Origin: Synanceia verrucosa
Lineage: Eukaryota; Chordata; Actinopteri; Perciformes; Synanceiidae
Direction: 5' to 3'
DNA length: 64,000 bases
Assembly (NCBI GenBank): GCA_029721515.1
Contig: CM056556.1
Coordinates: 17,883,598-17,947,597 of the forward strand
A program made the position numbers and the translations under genes. Position 1 is the stretch's first letter; each line of letters opens with the position of its first letter. Positions 1-8,790 of this stretch are shown piece after piece. The notes below the pieces were generated by a model. It made no database searches. It was not told where the DNA came from and saw only the letters and a list, made by a program, of their open reading frames with translations.

Positions 1-770
1 AGCTGATGGAGGAGTGACACTATTTCAGCTGGGCCAAATTACTCCACTTAAAGACTGGGCCTTTAAGTAACTGGAACTTTGCAGTTGGATGGGTCCTAAG
101 TCAACTGCTGACTGAACAGTATTTCAATATGCGCTTACACTGTGGCCCCTTAGGGAAAATAAAATCATCCTCCTCAGCCGAGAAGTTTCATCAAAGTTTA
201 GTGGCAGCCGTGTCCTTTGTTTTAAATCCATTTCCCCACTTTGTAAGATGGTCTCTATTGCTCAGGAGTGGATTCTCTACCCTGAACTGGCTGGTGCAGC
301 ATAAGGCCATTATGATGAATATTTATAGTATATTAAAAAGTTGATATGCATACAGTTACAGTTGATGCAGTTTTACTATTCATGGTCCAGGATGAAATTT
401 GGGTCATATTTTTATGTGCCGATTAAGAAATAGTGAAGCTCATTAAGTACTAATTTTAGAAAGTGCTCAGTGATACATTTCTTCATAGTTCACTGGGGGA
501 CTGACAATTTAAGATTAAGGAGGTTGCATAATTGTTGGGTTGTTAAACAGTTTTGCGACATTCAAAATGAACTATGTGATATAAACAAAATGGAGACACA
601 TCTGAGACATTTTTCATGCTTAAATTGATTAACATAGTGATAAATACTTGGGAACAATGAAGTCATTTCATGCTTATGAGATAACATATTATGAGGCATA
701 ATGTAATTGTTAGTGCAGTTTAGTGTGAATAACGACCCAGAGGTAACGTATCTAAATAAGGAAAGGCAAA
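1..770. other. AT-rich stretch without recognisable gene
   Basis: No convincing coding region, splice-bounded open frame or repeat family is visible here. The short open frames have no recognisable domains and fit chance in AT-rich DNA. It is probably intergenic or intronic. Confidence 0.5.
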
Positions 771-783
771 GATATGGTAAACA

Positions 784-1114
784 TCCATCCATCCATCCAT
801 TTTCTACCGCTTATCCTCATAGGGTCATGGGGGGCTGGAGCCTATCCCAGCTGTCTTAGGGTGAAAGGCAGGGTACACCCTGGACAAGTTGCCTGTTCAT
901 ATAGAGGCACATAGAGACAGACAACCACTCACACTCACAACTACAGGCAATTTAAATTAGCCAAATAACCTAATCCCAATGCATGTTTTTGGATGATGGG
1001 AGGAAGCTGGAGAGAGGACCCGGAGATAACCCATGCAGAAAGAATCTGGGAATCAAACCTGGTACCTTCTTGCTGTGAGGCAACAGTGCTAACCACTGCA
1101 CCACCATGCCACCC
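784..1114 (-). mobile_element. tRNA-derived SINE, full length, with TSD
   Basis: Read on the minus strand, this starts with a tRNA-like head (GGTGGCATGGTGGTGCAGTGG, then a GGTTTGATTCC-type B box). It continues into a body ending in a (GGAT)n tail, which appears as CATCCATCCATCC on the plus strand. The same architecture recurs at 14291, 31161, 36101, 40936 and 48827. It resembles the AFC-type and related tRNA-derived SINEs of percomorph fish. The 10-bp direct repeat ATGGTAAACA at 774-783 and 1115-1124 is the target-site duplication, which fixes the boundaries. The copy is diverged and has a small deletion near the middle. Confidence 0.85.
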
Positions 1115-1559
1115 ATGGTAAACAATGATTTGCAATATAAATGAAACAAATGGTAATCATTCACAAAAGGAAAAACTGTGCAATACAAGGAATAAGTAAA
1201 TAAAGCAGAAATATATATAAAAAAAAAACAGTTACAAATGAAAGGTGTTCACTAAGAGGAAAACTCTACAAACAAAACAAAGTCAAACTGGATCCTTAAA
1301 ACAACAAGTTACTAAATGAAAGTGCTAGAAAGTATCAACAGAAAATCACTCTAAATGAGGAAAAAATTTTAATGAGCTAAAAACACCATGAATGCATTCC
1401 CTGCATTTGTTTTAATTAAACTGACCACACCATTCATGTGACTATTTTCTTTTTCTGATATTTGTAATTAAGCTCCCCAGTCCTTCTTTGTGTGCATTGA
1501 CTGTATTTATCCCTGTTTATATATCCCTTACATTTCAATATTATCTGACTGAATTTTTT

Positions 1560-1585
1560 AATAATAATAATAATAATAATAATAA
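1560..1585. repeat. (AAT)n microsatellite
   Basis: About eight to nine uninterrupted AAT/ATA units. It is a simple trinucleotide tract in AT-rich surroundings. Confidence 0.95.
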
Positions 1586-1589
1586 ATTT

Positions 1590-3280
1590 TATTTATAAGC
1601 ACCTTTCAAGACACACAAGCAGACTGTACACACTGTAACTCCAGCTCCTCTTCACCCTCTCTCCCCCACTTTGAATTTCAAGCATTCGGATCCCAACCAT
1701 CACAGAAAGGGACAGTGGATGATTACAAACAAAACACATCAAAGTGATGCATAAATCCACATCATTGCTTTGCCTAATGTATGCAAACTGGATGTACTTG
1801 CATGGCTGGGGGAGAACAGAAGGGAGCTCTCATGCATTCTAGTCACATGTAAACTATGAGTGGAGAGGGTCTTTGATTTTGCCTGTAAATTTGATCTCTT
1901 GATGCGTTACTTTCACATGAAGTTACACTTTTTCGAAGTAAAAAAGCTTCTGCGTTTTTCTTGCTACTGTTTTTTTTGTTTAATAGTAAATAATGCACCC
2001 AAACATACCTTTACACCTGTCTTTGTTGTGTGACAATATGTCAGAGCCCTGGCTTTGTTCCCATCAAGCACCTTTTAGGATAATACAGCTTGATGAGAGC
2101 CAATCTCTGCAGCCAGGCTCCAAAATCTTTTGAAAAATCTTCCTAGAAGAGCAGCATTCGTTTCCAGCATTTTGGAAATTGACATTTGACAATCACATGT
2201 AGCTGTAATGTTTGAGTGTCTACATAGTTTTAGCCAAGTACAGTATAATAATATTTAAATGTTAGAGCAGCAGCAAAATAGCCATTATTGACTGCTCATG
2301 AACACACCACTACGCAAAGCAAAGCAATTAGGTGTAGATATACATAATTTTTGCTAGACTGTACAAGATTCAGCCAATTTCAAGTAATAAAAGGGACATT
2401 AGTTTTTACAGTCACAGAGATGGTGCAGACTGAGGGCAGCAGTTTGAGATGCCTCTGTGGAGTGTAGAGGTCAAGAATCACACAGGTCTTCTTTGAACAA
2501 AGACACTGCTTCTCCAAGTATACGAGAAGGTATCAGGAAAATTCTGCTGGGGAACTGAGGATGTGTCCAATTATATGCCATATCCACTGTGGCTCTGCTG
2601 GGAATCTGTTGTCTCGTTTTCACCAGGAGAAATCTGTGTTTCTCTGCCTCCCTAGTCACTAGCAGGTTTGAGGCTGTGGCTAATGAGGCTTAGCTGTTAT
2701 ATAGGCCAAGTCAGTCTCAGTCTCAGCTCAGCACCACTGATTGCAGGGGCCTGCTCAGCCAGAATCTGACAATAATTAATGCCTTGATGCAGGAATAAAA
2801 TCTTGCCCGATTATGTGCAGCATAATACCTATGCCTATACCTTATGTCTCTAACACAGTATTCAATGCTGGTTGTGATGTCTCTTGTCTCAGGACAGTTC
2901 ATGAGAGGTTCCAATGAAATGTTATTATTTGCTCACAGCTAGAGTAAGATATTCAACATGTGATGTGCAATGATTTTTGCTGCAATAATTCATTTTTTCA
3001 TGGAAGACACTAATATTAAACTGAACAAATGCAGGTTCTTCAGTTTGATGTTAACAATGTTATGTAACCTGAGTGTTTCAGGCTTATGGCTTAATCCATA
3101 GTACAAGTCTTCTTTGTTCACTTTATGCCACTTAGATGTAGGAAGGAATAAATGAAAACAGGTGGCTGACAGATCAAATTTTCATACATATGAAATGCAT
3201 GGCCACTGAGCCCTTACAGGATCCACTGACTCAAGTCAGACATTTATTTTACATTGCAATTTGTAAATGAAATGATATTC
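1590..3280. other. Unique sequence; 2400-2720 possible regulatory block
   Basis: No gene is recognised. The part at 2400-2720 has more balanced base composition than its surroundings and no repeat signature, as expected of a conserved non-coding element, but conservation cannot be tested here. The open frames in it (for example 2471-2659 on the minus strand) show no known domain. Confidence 0.25.
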
Positions 3281-3284
3281 TTGT

Positions 3285-3415
3285 TCTTATATAGCCCAGT
3301 ATCACAAATTACAAACTTGCCTAAGAAGGCTTTACAATTTGTACAGGATATGATACCCTCTGTCCGTCACAAATGACCCTCACACTGACTAAGGAAAACC
3401 ACTTTGAAATTAAGG
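3285..3415 (-). mobile_element. L2-type LINE 3' end fragment
   Basis: The phrase TATAGCCCAGTATCACAAAT followed by GGCTTTACAATTTGTACAGG and GACCCTCACACTGACTAAGG is a diverged copy of the 3' region of the LINE at 7838 and of the fragment at 15367. Only about 130 bp remains. Confidence 0.75.
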
Positions 3416-3784
3416 CTTTGTAAATCATGAATGAGGCAATCTTATTACATATTTTTTATTTTTGCATGACCTGAAACCTTCAAAGTAACTTAAAATATCT
3501 CATTGTGAAACAGTTAAGGAAAATCATATGACAACATGTTGCTTAGATCTCCCACAATAACGTTATAGTATATTTACAGAGGGCTGGTTTGCAGGATGAA
3601 ACCATGACATAAATTTGAATTAGAAACACACCTCTGTTTTAGATGATTTCACAGGTTGGAATGGATGTATAATAAGTTGTTAAAATGAAGTGGTTTTGGA
3701 GTGTAATAGAAGAAGATGTCTGTGTAGGTTCTCAGTCATCCAGGTTAAGGTAAATCAAAAAGAACAAAATAGAGTCACCTGGGC

Positions 3785-3862
3785 TTGCTTAAGGTTGTTG
3801 AAGACATTCATCTCTCAACCATGAGGCTTCATCAGTTCTAAATGACTGGTAGAGAGTCCAGA
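3785..3862. repeat. Fragment of dispersed repeat 'Y'
   Basis: GAAGACATTCATCTCTCAAC followed by GAGGCTTCATCAGTTCTAAA matches, with changes, the block at 42430-42475 (GAAGACATTTCACCTCTCAT then GAGGCTTCTTCAGTTC). This motif is very common in teleost genomes. I do not know its superfamily with certainty; a Penelope-like or other retroelement tail is possible. Confidence 0.5.
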
Positions 3863-3864
3863 TA

Positions 3865-4130
3865 CAGAAGCCCCTTTCACACTGTACAAAGACTGACGCA
3901 GGTTTTTCGTGCAGTGTGAAAGGGTTGACCCGTGTCAAATGACTCTCCAATTGAGCTGGGAATTTATCGGGCCAGCTTACCTGCATTGTGAAAGGCGCCC
4001 CACATCGACCCGCTAATCTACCCGGTGACATTGATGTGTTGATGTCTATCACATTCAGATTCACTGGGTAGCCTGTCAAGCTGGCATTGTGGAAGCTCCA
4101 GGGTTTCAGAGCTGCTCACTCTGACCCATC
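3865..4130. mobile_element. MITE-like inverted-repeat fragment (TTTCACACTG motif)
   Basis: CCCCTTTCACACTGTAC at about 3870 is mirrored by GTGCAGTGTGAAAGGG ending near 3931, and a further related GCATTGTGAAAGGCG lies near 3985. Such CCTTTCACACTGCA inverted repeats typify non-autonomous DNA transposons in fish. Boundaries are uncertain and no coding remains. Confidence 0.4.
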
Positions 4131-4138
4131 CACTACCA

Positions 4139-4319
4139 CAGTGGTTACCAAACTGGGGGGCGCAGAGGCACGATGGGTGGGCGCAAGCAACCTCAAGGGG
4201 AGGGACGCAACGTCTTCTGGATATGGCGTTACAAGGAGGCATGGGGCATACACTTTTTATTTCAAAAGAAGTTGAGGTTAATTGCAAATTTTAGCTTATT
4301 GCAGTTTACTTTGTTTTAT

Positions 4320-4357
<38 letters not shown>

Positions 4358-4381
4358 CTCAGAAATGTTTGGGAACCACTG
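4139..4381. mobile_element. hAT-type MITE with 8-bp TSD
   Basis: The left end CAGTGGTTACCAAACTGGGG and the reverse complement of the right end CAGTGGTTCCCAAACA are terminal inverted repeats of the common vertebrate hAT type. The flanking 8 bases are CACTACCA (4131-4138) and CAATACCA (4382-4389), one mismatch apart, as expected for a hAT target-site duplication. The 243-bp interior is non-coding and ends in a (CA)n(TA)n tract. Confidence 0.75.
4320..4357. repeat. (CA)n(TA)n microsatellite
   Basis: About 12 CA units run directly into about seven TA units, inside the right part of the hAT-type MITE. Confidence 0.95.
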
Positions 4382-4434
4382 CAATACCATAAGACTGATA
4401 TCTGAAGGGCAGAGACTTTTTTTCAATCAAACTA

Positions 4435-5024
4435 CCATAATTTCTGGACCATAAGCCGCTACTTTTTTCTCACGCTTTGAACCCTGCGGCCAATACAACG
4501 ATGCAGCTGTTTCAAAATTTTTACGGGCTAATGGCCAGGTGCGCCCGCGCAGGACGCACAGGAGCAAGACAGGCAGGTGGAAGACGTGATGCGCCAGGGA
4601 AGATGCTATTTTTAAGCTTAACTTTTAACACCCTCATCATGAATAACACATGAAGAAATGCATATGATGCAATCTGGCTACGAAAGAGAGAGCCTGAGAA
4701 GGTGTGTGACGGAGCCTTTCTGAGGCTGAAGTCCAACATTGAAGAAAACAACTTTGGTGGTTTCAGTGTGCAGGAGAAATATGACGATAGCCTTCAATTA
4801 CTTTTCTGTTTTTTTAACCAGCCGTGTAACTGCCATTTTAGGGCCATGTTACAGCCGCGTTTCAGGTACTGTTTGGAAAAAGCAGTTAAGGTATGTACCG
4901 TAAATAAATATTTAAATAATCTTTCTGTTTACCATCTTTCTGTGTACCGGTAAATATGTCATGTTACAACGTGACATAATGTGCAGCTTATACTCAGGTG
5001 CGCCTTATAGCCCGGAAAGTACGG
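4435..5024. mobile_element. TIR element, TA-flanked (ACCGTA..CCGGAC..ATAAG type)
   Basis: The left end (CCATAATTTCTGGACCATAA) and the reverse complement of the right end (CCGTACTTTCCGGGCTATAA) form imperfect terminal inverted repeats. Both ends abut TA (4433-4434 and 5025-5026), which suggests a Tc1/mariner/pogo-type TA target duplication. The roughly 590-bp interior holds open frames of 76 aa (minus) and 83 aa (plus) without a domain I can name. They may be remnants of a transposase or captured sequence. Related ATAAGTCGC phrases occur at 38905-38955. Confidence 0.6.
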
Positions 5025-5149
5025 TAATAAAATGTTTAGCTCCATAATCATTAATCAAAGCACATACACGAATTAACCCTACATATAACTGATTGGGGAA
5101 TCCTAATGTAAAGGCTGCTCAGCATCCACAGAGGATACTGAACCAAGGT

Positions 5150-5287
5150 GGGTTGACACACTAATTTCAGCGGTCTCATACTCCTGTTGGAGCAGAAAAG
5201 AAACAAACTCCAGGGCAATAGGTCTCATTAGGAGTTGTTACCATTCATGTGGGAGTCATCCCACCTAGCTTTATGAAAGCAACCTTT
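5150..5287. repeat. Fragment of dispersed repeat 'Y'
   Basis: CAATAGGTCTCATTAGGAGT and GGGAGTCATCCCACCTAGC match, with changes, the segment at 42542-42600 near the longer 'Y' copy. Orientation and class are unclear. Confidence 0.5.
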
Positions 5288-6300
5288 GTCAAGCTCTGTT
5301 TGGTTAAGTATTCCATTTTTGTCTCGTACCTGTATGTTGTCCTGTCACTTCCTTTTTTTATTTTGTAGTAATGTTGTCTCCCTCTCATTTCAGATGGTTT
5401 TGCTTCCTGCCTGCCTGTGTCCATGGCCCAATCCCAAACCGTCCCATACTCTCCCTACACACTAGCCCTCCGTTTGTGCATCCTCGCAGAGGCTCCGCCA
5501 TATAAAGGGCCGTCCCAAACCACGTAGATAGCGAGTCTGCATTGATGCACACTTACGACGGCTTTAGCAGGAAGTGCGACGGCAAAAAATAAAGGAGGAA
5601 ACAACATAGACATTTTCCGCGTACAAGTTACACATGATGTCCAGTATGTCCCTCACACCTTTGTCACACTGAAAGAAAATAAAGCTAAAGACATGATTTG
5701 GAAAAAAAAAAAAGACAAAACTAGCAAATCTTACTCTATGTTGACATTTGGTTTGATTTTGCAGTCCTGCCACATCAAACTGTGAGAACAAATGTGGCTT
5801 CACATCATCTGCATCTGGCTTCATTTGTTTGATTGGAAATGTCAAATTGTGCTGGAGTTGCAAGACCTGTGGAATGACTTAAAATGATTTGAGGTATAAT
5901 GTAGCTCCTCCTGTACAAGAGGCTTCTTTCTGTTGCCATGGCGACGGTGGCTTCTCTTTTCTGGTGGAGTGATGAGGACGTCCCATACCACCTCATCTTA
6001 TTTATACCCTCCCCCTTCATTTAAAGCGCCCTCCACAGCTGCAAGTGTGACTTCATTTAGTGACACTCGCTGGTGAAGGGCTAGTGTGTAGGGAGCGGTT
6101 TGGGTTGGGCCTATTGTGATTGTCTGCCCCGCCCTAAGTCTTTCCAACTGTTTCCCTCTTCTTCATTTTTAAATAGTCTCGTCTCCCCTCAGTCAGTGTG
6201 AGTTTGTCTTGTGTCCATGCATGCAATCCGAGCCTGTTTCCTGTTGCCAGTCCTTACTGAGTCAATCCTTAGAGGAAGTGTTTCCCCCCTTTTTAAGGTA
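5288..6300 (+). mobile_element. LTR-like repeat 'X', split by a nested MITE
   Basis: Segments 5288-5425 and about 6114-6300 together match one continuous sequence at 13177-13460. Shared phrases include CTCTGTTTGGTTAAG, TTGTCCTGTC, TATTTTGTAGTAAT, CCCGCCCTAA and CATTTTTAAAT-type runs. The interruption is the MITE at 5426-6113. The copy at 13177 begins TGTCATGCTCC, like many fish LTRs, so a solo LTR is possible, but no paired LTR or coding region is visible. Confidence 0.5.
5426..6113. mobile_element. Non-autonomous DNA transposon with about 45-bp TIRs
   Basis: The left end GGCCCAATCCCAAACCG and then CTCCCTACACACTAGCCCT is mirrored by the right end, whose reverse complement is GGCCCAACCCAAACCG then CTCCCTACACACTAGCCCTT. 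The roughly 690-bp interior has no transposase. It contains a near-consensus RFX X-box GTTGCCATGGCGAC at 5932-5945. The element sits inside repeat X, and the uninterrupted copy at 13177 serves as an empty-site comparison. Confidence 0.75.
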
Positions 6301-6321
6301 AGAGTAGATAGTTGTTTTTCT

Positions 6322-6432
6322 CCCTATTTTGATAGGTCAAGCTTTTTCTTTTCATTCCCAGTTTAGTCTCTCTTTTGATAGGTTGAGCTTTTTTTGTTTC
6401 AAGTTTAGTCTCCCTTTTGACAGGCTGAGCTA
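6322..6432. repeat. Minisatellite, 42-46-bp unit, about 2.5 copies
   Basis: TTTTGATAGGTCAAGC, TTTTGATAGGTTGAGC and TTTTGACAGGCTGAGC recur at 42-46-bp spacing with AGTTTAGTCTC between them. On the minus strand this gives a repeated Lys/Glu/Thr-rich peptide frame, which I take as a by-product of the repeat and not a gene. Confidence 0.7.
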
Positions 6433-6435
6433 TTG

Positions 6436-6766
6436 AGGCTTCTGGGATTCGTAGTTGGGACATAAAAACATGATACATGCCACAGAGCTCAAAGCAGGAA
6501 GTGGAATTGATCGCGATTAGAGAGAAAAAAAAAATAAAAAAGTTTTGATTTTGGTGAAATGGGCCTCTGCTTTCCTCCAGATAAAACAAGACTGAAACAA
6601 GGTAAAAACAAACTTTTTTTCATGATGAAGTCTCTTAAATTGTTTGAGCTATTCTGTGTTTTCAGACTCATAGGACAAAATATTCATAGTACAAAATATT
6701 CTTAAAAATGAATCAAAATGGACAAAAACACAAGGTACAAGGCACTTTCTTAACTCATTGAGTTAA
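6436..6766. mobile_element. TTAA-type MITE fragment (copy e)
   Basis: It shares GGGATTCGTAGTTGG, GATCGCGATTAGAGAG, CAGATAAAACAAG and GTTTGAGCTATTCTGTG with the interrupted MITE at 15199-16482, and as the reverse complement with those at 42655 and 45207. The right terminus ACTCATTGAG followed by TTAA is a diverged form of TCAAAGAG-TTAA. The left terminus is missing, replaced by the minisatellite junction. Confidence 0.65.
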
Positions 6767-7690
6767 GAGAAACACATTACCTTTATTTTGCAGTAAACTT
6801 TATGCAGGAATTGCTGAAAGTTGCAGCAACATCCCAGCAAGGGCTGGAAGAGAGAAAACAAGTTACACATTTCGAATGAATTGCATAAATAAATGGGATG
6901 TTTCCTAGAAACGCATGGCACAGCATGCTGTTGTATGAGAATAGACCCTCCTGCTTTGCAGGGTGTGATAGATTTTGGCTATTAGTCAGACATCAGCAAG
7001 CGCTTTAATGTACAAGGCTAATTGCAGGTAATAAAAAGAAGAAAAGCATTACTTCACATGGAGGGTGCCTAAAGGGAGGAAAAACCACCTCACAAAAACC
7101 TAATGAACCATGAGTAAACAATGTTCCTCTCACACTCCACCCCCTCAACACTGCATCTGACGCTATGGAGAAATTTGCCATTTTTAACTCTGCCTTCCAT
7201 TCAATGGTGTAAGCTTTATCTTTCTTTCAGAACAAGTATACTGAGAGAGTGAGCTCCGCTGCTAATAGTGATGAACTATTCATTGAATCTGAATTTGGTT
7301 CTGATCCAACAAGACAAGTGTTAACAGAATGGTGTAGTCTGGCACAGTGGCCACATATTGACACATAATGCTGACAGACAGAGCATCTGCATTAATGTCA
7401 AAAAAGAACCTTATACATAGACTAGAATGGAGGCATGAAAACTCTTCAAAGTTTATTTCAACCAAAAAGTAGTTTGCATCACGTGTAGGAAAAATACCCA
7501 TACATGTAAACGGAAACATCAAAAACAACATTAGCTTAGCTAGCAATAGCTAAAAAAGTTGACATGATATCAAATGTGATATTTGATTCAGCACACCACA
7601 TTTGTCCTGTATCAGCTTAAAGAAATTATACATACAAATACATTTGGTGTTGACCAGTGTAATCAAGTGTATGGACAATATCCACTTATT

Positions 7691-7692
<2 letters not shown>

Positions 7693-7740
<48 letters not shown>
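7693..7740. repeat. (CA)n microsatellite
   Basis: About 24 uninterrupted CA units, probably highly polymorphic. Confidence 0.98.
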
Positions 7741-7741
<1 letters not shown>

Positions 7742-7837
7742 CAGCATCAGCCTTAATTCCAATTGTACACCTAACAAATGTATACCCTATAAACACTAAT
7801 AATGAACTAGTCCTACATCATAAATTAGCTTACTAGT

Positions 7838-8790
7838 CAAGTCAATTTTATTTGTATAGCCCAATATCACAAATTTAACAATTTGCCTCAGAAGGCTTTA
7901 CAGTCTGTACAGGATATGACACCTTCTGTCCTTTACAAACGACCCTCACATCAACTAAGGAAAAACTCCCCCAAAAAACTTTTTAACTGGGAAAAAGAAA
8001 TGGTAGAAACCTCAGGAAGCGAAACAGAGGTGGGATCCCTCTTCCAGGATGGACAGACATGCAATAGATGCCATGTTTACAGAATAACAACAATGAAAAA
8101 CACATTAACACTACATATAACAAAAGTTAATACATATGGAATTGTATGAATGTCTCCAACTCCATGTGACAAAAGCTTATATGTATAAAATTGTATGAAA
8201 GTGTCCAATGGGATGAAGAGCATCGTCAAGCTGTCGGAAATGGATGAGCAACATGTCTTCCTCTCCACCACGCCAACCAGATGAAACCTGGGCAGCACGT
8301 CTTCCTCTCCACCATGCCAACAGATGAAGCCTGGGTAGCACGTCCTCCTTTCCACCACACCAAACAGGAGAAGCCTCAGCAAGATGTCCTCATAATCACC
8401 ATGTCACTCAGTACCAGAAGATGAAGATTAGCCTGGTCTCTCCAACCTCTACTCCACCAGGTAAACTGGATCCATGGATGCCTGTGAGATGAGAACACAC
8501 AGGGAGTATAAGGCACAAAACTAATCTGCAACATGTGTTAAAGGGAGGAACAGTAAACACATCCTCTTCTCCACTACTGTAACAAATACAATCTGAGCAG
8601 CATCGCCTCTTCTCCATCTCACCAAACAGATGAAGCCTGGATGACACCACCTCCTTCCCACCAAGTAGCCTCAGCTTGCAGACACCTGGGAGGTGAAAAG
8701 CACAGGGACTCCGGGGAAGAAGGCGAGTTGGTAAAATGACTTAATGCAGGCATCCAAATGAGCAAGAAGAGGAGCTCAGTGTGTCATAGG
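7838..8790 (-). mobile_element. L2-like LINE, 3' region
   Basis: On the minus strand this follows the reverse transcriptase and ends in the conserved LINE tail, which appears on the plus strand as GTCAAGTCAATTTTATTTG, TATAGCCCAATATCACAAAT and GGCTTTACAGTCTGTACAGG. Copies of this tail recur at 3285 and 15367. The extreme 3' end is a short TGACT-type tail (AGTCAAGTCA on the plus strand). The interior holds a degenerate 43-bp tandem repeat, listed separately. Open frames here (8077-8382, 8408-8650 minus) follow that repeat and do not look like a protein. Confidence 0.75.
8238..8680. repeat. Degenerate 43-bp tandem repeat in LINE 3' region
   Basis: Units of the form GATGAAGCCTGGGCAGCACG followed by TCTTCCTCTCCACCATGCC recur at about 8245, 8281, 8324, 8366, 8580 and 8630 with increasing divergence. 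Some units in the middle are broken by unrelated sequence. The three around 8245-8365 are the closest to each other. Confidence 0.65.

Noticed and set aside
941..1188. Open frames of 64-72 codons inside the SINE (also at 14162-14450 and 36294-36537)
   Set aside because: They recur in every SINE copy in the same positions and reflect the element, not a gene.
7550..7799. Cys-Val and Thr-His repeat frames
   Set aside because: Both are readings of the (CA)n microsatellite.
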